Positions 34,325 to 44,269 are shown, counted from the stretch's first letter. The stretch: 64,000 nt of DNA from Flavobacterium sp. N1736 (GCF_025947065.1 NZ_CP109994.1:4774001-4838000); one strand, 5' to 3'. A program made the numbers and translations. Notes: a model not told the origin generated them from the letters alone.

Positions 34325-35752
34325 ATGGAAAAAGATAACATTGCAGTAGGTCTAGATATTGGAACAACCAAGATAGTTGCCATGATAGGCAAGAAGAACG
34401 AGTATGGCAAGTTGGAAATTTTGGGAATTGGTAAGTCCAAAAGTTTGGGTGTTGCGAGAGGTGTTGTAAACAACATTACGCAAACTATCCAATCAATTCA
34501 ACAGGCTATTTTAGAAGCAGAAAATAATTCAGGATATAAAATTAAAGATGTTGTTGTGGGTATTGCCGGACAACACATTAGAAGTATACAGCATACAGAT
34601 TACATCAGCCGCAGTAATCCGGAAGAAGTAATTGGCGAAAATGATATTCAGCTTTTGATTGATCAGGTTAATAAACTTGCGATGTTGCCGGGAGAAGAAA
34701 TTATTCACGTTTTACCGCAGGAATTTAAAATCGACGGACAATCGGAGATCAAAGAACCAATTGGAATGTACGGTGGAAGATTAGAATCTAGTTTTCACGT
34801 AGTTGTTGGGCAGGCATCATCGATCAGAAATGTGGGAAGATGTATTCAGAGTTCAGGAATTGAATTATCCGGATTGACATTAGAGCCATTGGCTTCGGCA
34901 GATGCAGTTCTTAGTCAGGAAGAAAAAGAAGCCGGTGTTGCGCTTATCGATATTGGTGGCGGAACAACAGATCTGGCCATTTTTAAAGATGGAATTATTC
35001 GTCATACTGCTGTAATTCCTTTTGGAGGAAATGTAATTACAGAAGATATTAAAGAAGGATGTTCAATAATTGAAAAACAGGCAGAACTTTTAAAAATTAA
35101 ATTTGGATCAGCCTGGCCGGGAGAAAATAAAGATAACGAGATTGTTTCTATTCCGGGATTAAGAGGAAGAGAGCCAAAAGAAATTTCGCTTAAAAACTTA
35201 TCTAAAATTATTCATGCTCGTGTAGTAGAAATTATAGAACAGGTTTTTGCCGAAATTAAGGCTTACGGACACGAGGATCCGCGTAAAAAACTGATCGCAG
35301 GAATTGTTCTGACAGGTGGTGGAGCTGAGTTAAAACATATCAAACAATTAGTAGAGTATATTACAGGTATGGATACCAGAATTGGATATCCAAATGAGCA
35401 TTTAGCAGGAAATTCAAGCGAAGAAATTTCCAGCCCGTTGTTTGCAACCGCAGTTGGTTTGGTCATGAACAGCATCGAAAACAGTACGCAAAGTGCTGTT
35501 AGAATGGAGTTGGTTAACGAACAGCCAAAAGTGGTTTACAGAACTCCTCCGACTAAGCCACAACTACCGGTAAAACCGCTGGAATACGAAGTTGAAGAAA
35601 ACTACGTTGAAAGAGAAGAAACTTTTGAACCGCCAAAACAAGTTGGAAATAAGAGGCCTTCAAAAGATGAATCTACCGAAACAAAAATCAGAAAATCATT
35701 TTTTGATACATATGTCGATAAAATCAAAGAATTTTTAGACAACGCAGAATAA
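34325..35752 (+). CDS. ftsA: Divisome actin-like protein FtsA
   Basis: A 475-residue actin/HSP70-fold ATPase: phosphate-1 motif VGLDIGTTKIVA, the 1C-domain region and phosphate-2 IDIGGGTTDLAIF, adenosine motif GIVLTGGGAELKHI. The C-terminus ends in an amphipathic stretch (IRKSFFDTYVDKIKEFL) fit to bind the membrane and anchor FtsZ. A Pro/Glu-rich linker of about 60 residues precedes it. Complete; 84 bases to ftsZ. Confidence 0.95.
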   Translation: MEKDNIAVGLDIGTTKIVAMIGKKNEYGKLEILGIGKSKSLGVARGVVNNITQTIQSIQQAILEAENNSGYKIKDVVVGIAGQHIRSIQHTDYISRSNPEEVIGENDIQLLIDQVNKLAMLPGEEIIHVLPQEFKIDGQSEIKEPIGMYGGRLESSFHVVVGQASSIRNVGRCIQSSGIELSGLTLEPLASADAVLSQEEKEAGVALIDIGGGTTDLAIFKDGIIRHTAVIPFGGNVITEDIKEGCSIIEKQAELLKIKFGSAWPGENKDNEIVSIPGLRGREPKEISLKNLSKIIHARVVEIIEQVFAEIKAYGHEDPRKKLIAGIVLTGGGAELKHIKQLVEYITGMDTRIGYPNEHLAGNSSEEISSPLFATAVGLVMNSIENSTQSAVRMELVNEQPKVVYRTPPTKPQLPVKPLEYEVEENYVEREETFEPPKQVGNKRPSKDESTETKIRKSFFDTYVDKIKEFLDNAE

Positions 35753-35836
35753 AATAATAATAAACGAAAAGGATTACTTTTTGCCCCAAGTCAAGAAGTA
35801 AAAAATGTATTTAATAAGAATTTCAAAACCAAAAAG

Positions 35837-37813
35837 ATGATGAGCAACTCAGAATTTGGAAGTATTTCATTTGATTTACCGAAAAACCAATCAAATGTAA
35901 TCAAAGTAATAGGTGTTGGCGGAGGCGGAAGTAACGCAATCAACCACATGTTCAAGCAAGGTATTAAAGGGGTAGATTTTATCGTTTGTAATACAGATTC
36001 ACAAGCACTTCAAAATAGTGCTGTACCAAATAAAATTCAATTAGGGATGAACCTGACAGAGGGTCTTGGCGCAGGAGCGAACCCTGATGTCGGACAACAA
36101 TCTGCTATTGAAAGTATTGCCGATATCGAAAAAATGTTAGACCGTGGTACTAAGATGGTATTTATTACCGCTGGTATGGGTGGTGGTACAGGTACGGGTG
36201 CTGCTCCGGTAATTGCACAATTGGCAAAAGAAAGAGAAATTTTGACGGTTGGTATCGTAACAATTCCGTTTCAGTTTGAAGGGAAAGTGCGTCAGGAACA
36301 AGCGCTTTTAGGAATCGAAAAATTACGTAAACAAGTAGATTCGTTAATCGTAATCAACAATAATAAATTAAGAGAAGTATACGGAAATCTTGGTTTTAAA
36401 GCCGGATTCTCTAAAGCGGATGAAGTTTTGGCAACTGCCTCAAGAGGTATTGCCGAAGTAATTACGCACCACTATACTCAAAATATCGATTTACGTGATG
36501 CAAAAACTGTTTTGGCAAACAGCGGAACTGCGATCATGGGATCTTCTGTTGCCGTAGGTGAAAACAGAGCGAAAGATGCTATTATTTCGGCATTGGATTC
36601 TCCGTTATTAAACGACAACAAAATTACAGGAGCCAAAAACGTATTGTTGCTTATCGTTTCTGGATCAAACGAAATCACGCTTGATGAAATTGGAGAAATC
36701 AACGATCATATCCAGGCAGAAGCAGGTTATAACGCTAATATTATCATGGGAGTTGGTGAAGACGAAACTCTTGGTGAATCTATTGCGGTAACGATTATTG
36801 CGACTGGTTTTGATGTTGAACAGCAAAATGAAATTGTAAATACAGAACCTAAGAAAATTATTCACACATTAGAAGATGAGCAAAGAAGTGTTCATAATTT
36901 AACGAATAAAGCGCTTACTTCTTTTGATTTAACAATGAATACGCCTACAGCAAAATCAGAAGAAAAAATTGTTTTTGATTTAATGGAAGATACGGCAGTT
37001 GCTCCCGTAATCCCAACTCCGGTTGCTGTTGCTCCAGTAATCAATCAGGACGAATTGGTAGTAATGTCAGAGTTTATTAAAAATCTTGATGTAACTTTTG
37101 AAATCGTTTCGCCAATTACAGATATCGATTTTACTATTTCCAGTCCGCAAACCCCCGCTTTTCAGGAAGTAAAACCTGTACAGCAAAGAGTATTTGAAAA
37201 AGAAGAACAAACAACATTCTCTTTTGATTTGCCTCTTTTTAGAGCTGAGCCGGAAGTTAAGAAAGAGCCGGTTGTTGAAGACACGAGAATTTTGTTTGAA
37301 TTAACAAACGAAACCCGCAATATTAAAGTGAACGATCCGGTTTCATTTGTTCCGGTAACAGAACTTTCTGATAATGGAATCATCAAATATTCTCTGGAAG
37401 AATATATGGAAGTTGAAAATGATTTAGTTACATCAAAACCAATTGAAAAAGTGGTTGAAGATGTAATTCCTGCGGAATTAAATATCACTATGAAACCAAG
37501 AGTTGATTTTGCTCAGGAAGCTGCTTTTACGACAACGGATCACGCTTCTCCGATGGAATTAACAATCGAAGAAACATTACGTTTAAGAGCAGAAGAAAGA
37601 AGAAAGAAACTAAAAGAATTTAATTATAAATTCCATAACAATGTTTCGAGAATTGATGAACTTGAAAAAGAGCCTGCTTACAAAAGATTAGGTATTGATC
37701 TTTCAAATAATCAGTCTAATACAACCAATTCAAGAATTTCTGTTGGTACAGATAGTAATAATGATTTGCAATTGCGTTCAAATAATTCATTTTTGCACGA
37801 TAACGTAGATTAA
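35837..37813 (+). CDS. ftsZ: Cell division GTPase FtsZ with a long C-terminal extension
   Basis: 658 residues. The tubulin-like GTPase occupies about 15-330: GVGGGGSNAINHM, the G-box Gly115-Gly-Gly-Thr-Gly-Thr-Gly121 and the T7 loop region NADIIM-like YNANIIMGVGEDE. The remainder, about 330 residues, is an acidic low-complexity linker twice the size of that in E. coli FtsZ. A conserved-looking basic/YKRLGIDL segment lies about 40 residues before the end. Start ATG 35837 or 35840 (MMSN). A strong terminator closes the cluster. Confidence 0.95.
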   Translation: MMSNSEFGSISFDLPKNQSNVIKVIGVGGGGSNAINHMFKQGIKGVDFIVCNTDSQALQNSAVPNKIQLGMNLTEGLGAGANPDVGQQSAIESIADIEKMLDRGTKMVFITAGMGGGTGTGAAPVIAQLAKEREILTVGIVTIPFQFEGKVRQEQALLGIEKLRKQVDSLIVINNNKLREVYGNLGFKAGFSKADEVLATASRGIAEVITHHYTQNIDLRDAKTVLANSGTAIMGSSVAVGENRAKDAIISALDSPLLNDNKITGAKNVLLLIVSGSNEITLDEIGEINDHIQAEAGYNANIIMGVGEDETLGESIAVTIIATGFDVEQQNEIVNTEPKKIIHTLEDEQRSVHNLTNKALTSFDLTMNTPTAKSEEKIVFDLMEDTAVAPVIPTPVAVAPVINQDELVVMSEFIKNLDVTFEIVSPITDIDFTISSPQTPAFQEVKPVQQRVFEKEEQTTFSFDLPLFRAEPEVKKEPVVEDTRILFELTNETRNIKVNDPVSFVPVTELSDNGIIKYSLEEYMEVENDLVTSKPIEKVVEDVIPAELNITMKPRVDFAQEAAFTTTDHASPMELTIEETLRLRAEERRKKLKEFNYKFHNNVSRIDELEKEPAYKRLGIDLSNNQSNTTNSRISVGTDSNNDLQLRSNNSFLHDNVD

Positions 37814-37834
37814 TTTTACATTCATATAAATAGG

Positions 37835-37875
37835 ATAACCCGAAAATTGGATTTAATTTTCGGGTTATTTTTTTT
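37835..37875 (+). terminator. Terminator of the division/cell-wall cluster
   Basis: A perfect 14-bp stem (37835-37848 with 37855-37868), loop of 6, then eight or more T. Confidence 0.92.
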
Positions 37876-37932
37876 ATCTTCGCACAGAATTTAGAAATTT
37901 GACTTCCTTAATAGGCTTTTAAAGTGAATCTT

Positions 37933-37972
37933 ATTGTCAGTTCGAGTCCTTCGGCTTCGCTCAGAATAAACT
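37933..37972. repeat. Half copy of an interspersed GAAGTCGAAG-type repeat
   Basis: The segment around CCTTCGGCTTCGCTCAG is nearly identical to the right arm at 63119-63134 (CTTCGACTTCGTTCAG). It is an isolated copy of the same interspersed palindrome family. Confidence 0.55.
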
Positions 37973-38039
37973 AGTAGAGAACAAATTTTAAATAAATACA
38001 TCAATCATAAGCATAGCTTATTAAAATAAAAACAAAAAA

Positions 38040-38489
38040 ATGAGTTTACAAACATTAATCATGGACGAGATTAAAACGGCCATGAGAGCAAAAGATACAG
38101 TAGCATTAGAAGCTTTAAGAGCTATTAAATCAGAAATGTTATTAGCTGCAACAGCCTCAGGATCAAAAGAAGAATTAACTGAAGATGATGAAGTTAAATT
38201 GCTTCAAAGATTGGTTAAAACCCGTAAAGAAAGCGCAAGAATTTTTACAGAACAAAATCGTCCTGATTTGGCTGAACCGGAATTAGCTCAGGTTGCTGTA
38301 ATCGAAAAATTCCTTCCTGCACAATTAAGCGAAGAAGAAGTAGAAGCTGTGGTTGCAAAAATCATCGCTGAAACCGGAGCTTCGGGAATTGCTTCAATGG
38401 GTAAAGTTATGGGATTGGCTTCTGCACAATTAGGTGGAACTGCTGAAGGAAAAACAATTTCTGCAATTGTAAAGAAACTTTTAGTTTAA
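38040..38489 (+). CDS. GatB/YqeY domain protein
   Basis: A 149-residue soluble helical protein of the YqeY family, related to the tail domain of GatB (Asp/Glu-tRNA amidotransferase). The motif GKVMG, with the preceding ASGIASM, is typical, as is the N-terminal ALRAIKSE. It may help tRNA-dependent amidation, but the function is not established. It stands alone between the ftsZ terminator and tRNA-Arg. Confidence 0.9.
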   Translation: MSLQTLIMDEIKTAMRAKDTVALEALRAIKSEMLLAATASGSKEELTEDDEVKLLQRLVKTRKESARIFTEQNRPDLAEPELAQVAVIEKFLPAQLSEEEVEAVVAKIIAETGASGIASMGKVMGLASAQLGGTAEGKTISAIVKKLLV

Positions 38490-38499
38490 ATAATATTAA

Positions 38500-38554
38500 T
38501 TTTAGAGTTCAGATTTTAGATTCCAATCAGTAATCTAAAATCTGAACTCTAAAA
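38500..38554. repeat. Perfect 23-bp inverted repeat between yqeY and tRNA-Arg
   Basis: Bases 38500-38522 are the exact reverse complement of 38532-38554 with a 9-base loop. A third partial copy (AAAATCTAAAATC) follows to about 38563. It probably ends the yqeY transcript, although the T tract is short. Confidence 0.8.
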
Positions 38555-38573
38555 TCTAAAATCATAATCAAAA

Positions 38574-38647
38574 GACCGCGTAGTTCAACTGGATAGAATA
38601 TCAGATTTCGGCTCTGAGGGTTGGGGGTTCGAACCCCTCCGCGGTCA
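38574..38647 (+). tRNA. tRNA-Arg (anticodon TCG)
   Basis: A 74-base cloverleaf: acceptor GACCGCG/CGCGGTC, D arm, anticodon stem TCAGA/TCTGA with loop TTTCGGC giving anticodon TCG (Arg, CGA codons), and T arm with TTCGAAC loop. The discriminator is A; the CCA end is not encoded. Confidence 0.95.
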
Positions 38648-38662
38648 CTTTTTTAAACAAAT

Positions 38663-38703
38663 AAAATCCGTAAGTCATTTATTTAATGGCTTACGGATTT
38701 TTT
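38663..38703 (+). terminator. Terminator after tRNA-Arg
   Basis: AAAATCCGTAAGTCAT pairs with ATGGCTTACGGATTTT (one G-T pair), followed by more T. Confidence 0.85.
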
Positions 38704-38787
38704 ATTTGAGTATTGTTTATATCTAATAGACAATTGATTATTTCACGAAATTAAAATCACTTATTGAATAATTTATCCTCAAATCAT

Positions 38788-38825
38788 AAAATGGAACAAA
38801 GAGATACTTCTTTTTGTTCCATTTT
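38788..38825. terminator. Orphan terminator-like hairpin
   Basis: AAAATGGAACAAA pairs perfectly with TTTGTTCCATTTT across a 12-base loop, then T-rich sequence. No gene ends here: the tRNA already has its own terminator 85 bases upstream. It may end a short untranslated RNA, or insulate the adhesin gene. Confidence 0.6.
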
Positions 38826-39148
38826 TATTTAAAAGTTAATTTATTAGAATTTAATATTCTTCCTACAAATTGTTTTTTCGAAGTATTAATATATAATGTG
38901 TTAATAATCTGACATAAATGGCAATATATCTGTTGTAATACCTAAATATATACATATTAATAGAATTATTTTCAGAATTTATTTGTTAATTTCACATGGC
39001 TTTTTTGTAAAACACTGTATATCAATATGTTATGTATTATATATAATAAGGTATAAAACGGCATTTTAATCCTCTCTATTTTCTATATGCCATCTTCTCC
39101 ACATTATCAAAGAATTCACTGATTTTTTCATTTTTAAAAACTTTTATT
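38826..39148. other. AT-rich upstream region of the giant adhesin gene
   Basis: About 320 bases of very AT-rich DNA before the ATG at 39149. No gene and no exact TAnnTTTG element was found. It should hold the adhesin promoter and a long leader. Confidence 0.45.
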
Positions 39149-42100
39149 ATGAAGCTAAAATTATCTTTGTTACTCGTTTTAATTATTACGTTTTCATGGT
39201 CGCAGAGCTCTCAGACCATCAAAACATTTACAGCCAATGGTACTTTGGTAGTCCCTGCTGGTGTTACCAGTATTAGTTCTCAGGCTTGGGGCGGAGGAGG
39301 ATCTGGCGGAGGTGCCAGTGGTGCTGGATTGCTTTTTGGGCGAGGTGCCGCCGGTGGAGGTGGAGGAGCTTATGCAAGTGCTACACTTCCGGTTACTCCG
39401 GGCGAAACCCTATATGCAACTGTTGCAGGCTCAACCCCGGGATCTACGGGATCTAATGGTACAGCTGGATTGAATTCTTCAGTTGCCACAGCTTATGATT
39501 TATTGCTTTCTGCAGCCGGAGGATCTGGCGGTGGCGCTAATAATGCCGGAGGCACACCACTAGGCGGCATTGGCGGAACAGTTGCTGCATCGACAGGAAC
39601 AATTAAGTTTGCAGGTTTGAATGGCGTTAATGGTAATACATGGTCGCTATTGTCTATACTTTTAACGTCTGGTGCCGGAGGTGCCGGAGCAAATTTTGGA
39701 GGTGCGGGCGGTCCTGCAGTTGGAAGTTTAATTTTAGGTACTGCACCCGGTAATTCAGGTTCAGCACCCGGCGGCGGCGGTAGTGGTGCAATCAATTCAG
39801 CACTTGGTACCTCTCAGGCTGGCGGATCTGGCGCTGCGGGTAAAGTAATTATTGCGTATACTTGTCCAACTTATAGTATAACAAGTCTAAGTGCAACAAA
39901 GATTTGTGCTGCCGGTAATCATGAATCTACAGTAACAATAAATTCTAGCACTTCATCATTACCAGTTGGTACTTATGTGGTAACGTATAACAGAAGCAAT
40001 CCAAGTGCTACTGGATTAACTGCAAATTTAACCGTTACTACAGCTGGTACAGGAGACTTTCAGGCAGTAGGATTAAGTTCTACAAATGGATTTTGTGAAA
40101 TAACAATTACTAAACTTGCTTCTGTATCTTGTTCTTCTACATTGACCAGTAATAATGTAGCTGGCATAGTAATACTGCCGGCAACCGTAGGAGGAACAGT
40201 AAGCGGTGGTACTACAATTAATTCAGGAAGTACAAGTGGTTTGTTAACCTTGTCAGGCAGTATAGGAGAACCTACTAATTGGCAATCCTCAGTAAGTCCT
40301 TTTACGGTATGGATGGATATAGCGAATACTAGTACACAGTATACTTCCGGTCCATTAACACAAACTACTCAGTTTAGAGCTGTTGTCGAAAGTGTATATT
40401 GTGATCCGGAATATTCTACGGCAACAACTGTTACTGTAAATACTGCTCCAACAATACAGCTGGCAAATTCTACTTCAAATGTCTGTTCCAGCAGTATTGC
40501 AAAAACTACAACTCTGGAACGTGGCTGGGATTCGGGATCACTAACTACTTATAGTATTATTTGGAATTCTTCTCCACCCAATAGTTTTGCAGCAGTTACT
40601 GATGTAGCGTTAGTGGTAGCCACCCCATTACAAATTGCAGTTCCTGCCGGAACATTACCCGGAACTTATACAGGAACAGTAACTGTAAAAAACACAAATG
40701 GAGCTGTTAGTAATCCGGGGAATATTTTTACTCTAACTGTAATTAAAACTCCTACAATTACTACAGAAGGAACAATTACTTCAGTTTGTAAAAGTGGGGG
40801 AATAGAAACTACATCACTTGTTTATACTCAAAGTACCGATGCTCCCACAGCATATAGAATTGATTGGAACGATACAGCAAATGCGGCATTCTTGACAGAT
40901 CAGGAACTTACCCCATTTAATTTTTCACCAGGCGGTGGTATTAACAATACAATTGAGGTATCACCAAATGTTACGCCAGGAACATACTCAGGTATACTTT
41001 ATGTTAAGAACAGTAATTGTGAGGGATCGGCTCCTGTATCTATAACGATTTCACCTGCAACAGTTGGCGGAACAGTAAGCGGAGGGACAACAATTAATTC
41101 AGGAAGCACAAGCGGTTTGTTAACCTTGTCTGGTCATACTGGATCAGTTGTTAAATGGCAATCTTCAGTAAGTCCGTTTACAACATGGTCAGATATTGCG
41201 AATACAAATACGACCTATACTTCTGGAGCATTAACAGAAACTACACAATTTAGAGCTGTTGTTCAGAGTTGTAGTGAAGTAAATTCAGCAGCAACAACTG
41301 TTACTGTAGATAGTGCTCCACAAATAACAGATGTATTTGTACTTGAGACTTGTTTTGTTACTCGTCAATTTTCAATATTTATGCCATTGCATTACACAGA
41401 AACTACCGGTACAGGAACAACGTATAGCATCGTCTGGAATTCATCTCCTGCAAATAGTTTTGCAGCGGTTACTGATGCAGTTTTGACACCTAGTCCGCTC
41501 AGTATTATTATTCCTGCAGGAACAGTTCCCGGGACTTACACAGGCATATTGACCATAAAAAATTCAAGTGGGATTAGCAGTCCGGGATTTGATTTTACTG
41601 TAAAATTAAATGAGATCCCTCAAGTTGTTATACCTCAGCCAATTACTTCTGTGTGTGCAAGTACAAGCCTGCAATATACATCATTGCAATATTTTAATGG
41701 TACAGGCAATGCCACCGAATATTTTATTGATTGGGACAATACAGCAAATGCTAGTTTGCTAAATGATCAGCCTGTTACTCCATATAAATTTGCAGAAGAG
41801 GGTATTCTCGAAACAATTGAAATATCTGCAAATGCGCTTCCCGGAACTTACTCTGGTACAATTTATTTGGCAAATGAACATTGTAACGGATCATATCCGG
41901 TATCTATAACAATTTCACCTAAAACTATTGGTGGAACAGTAAGCGGAGGTACAACAATTAATTACGGAAGCACAAGTGATTTGTTAACCTTATCAGGTCA
42001 TACAGGATCAGTTGTTAAATGGCAATCTTCTGTAAGTCCGTTTACAACATGGATAGATATTGCGAATACAAATACGACTTATACTTCAGGAGCATTAACC

Positions 42101-44209
42101 GAAACTACTCAATTTAGAGCTGTTGTTAAGAGTGGTGTTTGTAGTGAAATAAATTCAGCATCAACAATTGTTACTGTAGATAGTACTCCACAAATAACAG
42201 ACGTATTATTGATTGAGTCTTGTTCTACTCGTCAATTTTCAACATTTGTGCCATTACATTACACAGAAACTACCGGGACTGGAACAACGTATAGCATTGT
42301 CTGGAATTCATCTCCTGCAAATAGTTTTGCAGCGGTTACTGATGCAGCTTTGACCCCTAGTCTCAGTATTATTATTCCCGCAGAAACAGATCCGGGGACT
42401 TACACAGGCACATTGACCATAAAAAATTCAAGTGGGATTAGCAGTCCGGGATTTGATTTTACTGTAAAAATACATGAAGTCCCTCAAATTTATACAACTC
42501 ACGAAGTTCCTTCTGTGTGTGCAAGTACAAGCCTGCAATATTTCTCATTGCAATATTTTGGTACGACAGGCAATCCCACCGAATATTATATTGACTGGGA
42601 TGATACAGCAAATGCTGCTTTGCTAAATGATCAGCCTGTTACTGCATATAAATTTGCAGAAGAGGGTATTCTCGAAACAAATGAAATATCTGCAAATGCG
42701 CTTCCCGGAACTTACTCTGGTGTAATTTATTACACCAATGAACATTGTACCGGAGGATATAGCATACGCATTACAATTTCACCTGCAACAGTTGGAGGAG
42801 CAGTAAGCGGAGGTGCGACAATTAATTCCGGAGACACAAGTGGTTTGTTAACCCTGTCAGGTCAAACAGGATCAGTTGTTAAATGGCAATCAGCAATTAG
42901 TCCTTTTACAGAATGGACGTGGACAGATATAGCCAATACAGATACTACATATACTTCAGGATCATTAACGCAAACTACACAATTTAGAGCTGTTGTTCAG
43001 AGTGGTGATTGTGCTGTTATAAATTCAGAACCAACCACTGTTACTGTAAATAGTGTACCAACTATCGAGTTAACAAATTCTGCAATACAATATTGTTTGG
43101 ATGAGTATACCTATTCACACTATGCGAATTTACCTTACGATAATACAACGGGATCTCCTGTAACATATAGTATAGTTTGGGATTCATCGCCAACTAATAA
43201 CTTTACACCAGTCACTGATGTTGCGTTACCTGCTACTCCAATTAAGATTTTTGTTCCTGTAGGAACAACTTCAGCGACATACAGTGGAACATTAACGGTA
43301 AAAAATGCAAATGGCGACATGAGTAGTCCTTTGGCTTTTACTTTAAAGATTGGCAAATCCCCTTCAATTACTATATATGATGTAATTAGACCCGTTTGTG
43401 CGAGTAGTGATTTGCAAAATGCAGTATTAGAATATTCTATCGTTTCAGGTAATCCTACCAGTTATTATATTGACTGGAATCAAACGGCAAATGATGCTTT
43501 ATTGGATGACCAGCCTAGCACTCCGTATGAATTTGAAGGAATAGGAGGTCTTATAGAAACAATTCAAATTTCTGCAAATGCCCAGCCGGGAACTTATTCC
43601 GGAACACTATATATTGTTGATGCCCCTTGTGTGGGTTCTCATGCGGTATCTATTGTAATTAAAGCGTCGCCAACAGCTCCTATTATTGGCGAAATCACTC
43701 CAGCTTTACCCAACGGTCCTCTAGGAACCGTTGCTCTAAGCGGGCTGCCATTGGGTGAATGGGTAATATTGGTCACTCCAATGTCTGGGGGACGTCAATC
43801 CTTGCAACGTGGGAGTGGTGAAAATACATTTATTACTGCTCTTGGTGAAGATTCATATACTTTTTCAGTGACCAATAACGATACTGACTGTGGATCTGCA
43901 GAATCAGAAATTGCTGTAGTTCCTTATGCTCCTGCACAAGAAAAAACGACTAAAACTAAAGTAACTTCTGAATCGTCGGATAATAATGTTTTGGTATCGG
44001 TTTTAAACAAAGAAATTAATATCGATACTTTTAATCAAAATATCGATAATGTATTTGTTTACGATGTTTCCGGTAATTTAATCTACAGGAAAAATGCAGT
44101 AGGAGATTCTAAATTAAGTATCGATAATTTACGAGCAAGCAATCAGGTCTTAATTGTAAAAGTAGTGCTTAGTAACAGTCATATCGAGACTAAAAAAGTA
44201 ATGTATTAA
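39149..44209 (+). CDS. Giant repeat-containing T9SS cargo protein (type C-like sorting domain)
   Basis: A 1686-residue exported protein. Signal peptide (cleavage near WSQ-SS). Residues about 44-235 form a Gly-rich, elastin-like domain. From about 344, four repeats of about 288 residues begin at residues 344, 636, 924 and 1212. Each has a VGGTVSGGTTIN block, a YSIVWNSSP block and a YYIDW-TANA block of beta-sandwich character. The last 75 residues (VFVYDVSGNLIYRK ... KKVMY) match the C-terminal sorting domains recognised by the Bacteroidetes type IX secretion system. It is predicted to be cell-surface or secreted; the ligand is unknown. No dedicated partner gene follows. Confidence 0.85.
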   Translation: MKLKLSLLLVLIITFSWSQSSQTIKTFTANGTLVVPAGVTSISSQAWGGGGSGGGASGAGLLFGRGAAGGGGGAYASATLPVTPGETLYATVAGSTPGSTGSNGTAGLNSSVATAYDLLLSAAGGSGGGANNAGGTPLGGIGGTVAASTGTIKFAGLNGVNGNTWSLLSILLTSGAGGAGANFGGAGGPAVGSLILGTAPGNSGSAPGGGGSGAINSALGTSQAGGSGAAGKVIIAYTCPTYSITSLSATKICAAGNHESTVTINSSTSSLPVGTYVVTYNRSNPSATGLTANLTVTTAGTGDFQAVGLSSTNGFCEITITKLASVSCSSTLTSNNVAGIVILPATVGGTVSGGTTINSGSTSGLLTLSGSIGEPTNWQSSVSPFTVWMDIANTSTQYTSGPLTQTTQFRAVVESVYCDPEYSTATTVTVNTAPTIQLANSTSNVCSSSIAKTTTLERGWDSGSLTTYSIIWNSSPPNSFAAVTDVALVVATPLQIAVPAGTLPGTYTGTVTVKNTNGAVSNPGNIFTLTVIKTPTITTEGTITSVCKSGGIETTSLVYTQSTDAPTAYRIDWNDTANAAFLTDQELTPFNFSPGGGINNTIEVSPNVTPGTYSGILYVKNSNCEGSAPVSITISPATVGGTVSGGTTINSGSTSGLLTLSGHTGSVVKWQSSVSPFTTWSDIANTNTTYTSGALTETTQFRAVVQSCSEVNSAATTVTVDSAPQITDVFVLETCFVTRQFSIFMPLHYTETTGTGTTYSIVWNSSPANSFAAVTDAVLTPSPLSIIIPAGTVPGTYTGILTIKNSSGISSPGFDFTVKLNEIPQVVIPQPITSVCASTSLQYTSLQYFNGTGNATEYFIDWDNTANASLLNDQPVTPYKFAEEGILETIEISANALPGTYSGTIYLANEHCNGSYPVSITISPKTIGGTVSGGTTINYGSTSDLLTLSGHTGSVVKWQSSVSPFTTWIDIANTNTTYTSGALTETTQFRAVVKSGVCSEINSASTIVTVDSTPQITDVLLIESCSTRQFSTFVPLHYTETTGTGTTYSIVWNSSPANSFAAVTDAALTPSLSIIIPAETDPGTYTGTLTIKNSSGISSPGFDFTVKIHEVPQIYTTHEVPSVCASTSLQYFSLQYFGTTGNPTEYYIDWDDTANAALLNDQPVTAYKFAEEGILETNEISANALPGTYSGVIYYTNEHCTGGYSIRITISPATVGGAVSGGATINSGDTSGLLTLSGQTGSVVKWQSAISPFTEWTWTDIANTDTTYTSGSLTQTTQFRAVVQSGDCAVINSEPTTVTVNSVPTIELTNSAIQYCLDEYTYSHYANLPYDNTTGSPVTYSIVWDSSPTNNFTPVTDVALPATPIKIFVPVGTTSATYSGTLTVKNANGDMSSPLAFTLKIGKSPSITIYDVIRPVCASSDLQNAVLEYSIVSGNPTSYYIDWNQTANDALLDDQPSTPYEFEGIGGLIETIQISANAQPGTYSGTLYIVDAPCVGSHAVSIVIKASPTAPIIGEITPALPNGPLGTVALSGLPLGEWVILVTPMSGGRQSLQRGSGENTFITALGEDSYTFSVTNNDTDCGSAESEIAVVPYAPAQEKTTKTKVTSESSDNNVLVSVLNKEINIDTFNQNIDNVFVYDVSGNLIYRKNAVGDSKLSIDNLRASNQVLIVKVVLSNSHIETKKVMY
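40178..43660 (+). repeat. Four long in-frame tandem repeats inside the adhesin
   Basis: Unit starts at 40178, 41054, 41918 and 42782 give periods of 876, 864 and 864 bases (about 288 residues). Units 2 and 3 are nearly identical over long stretches, indicating recent duplication or gene conversion. Units 1 and 4 are more diverged. Confidence 0.85.
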
Positions 44210-44228
44210 ATATTTTTGAGATTAGATT

Positions 44229-44264
44229 AAAAAGCCACTTGTCGAAAGATAAGTGGTTTTTTTA
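44229..44264 (+). terminator. Terminator of the giant adhesin gene
   Basis: AAAAGCCACTTGTC pairs with GATAAGTGGTTTT (two G-T pairs), loop GAAA, T run. Confidence 0.85.
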
Positions 44265-44269
44265 TTAGG

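Noticed and set aside
39493..39795. Minus-strand Pro/Ala-rich frame inside the first adhesin
   Set aside because: It is the mirror of the Gly-rich domain and has no start context.
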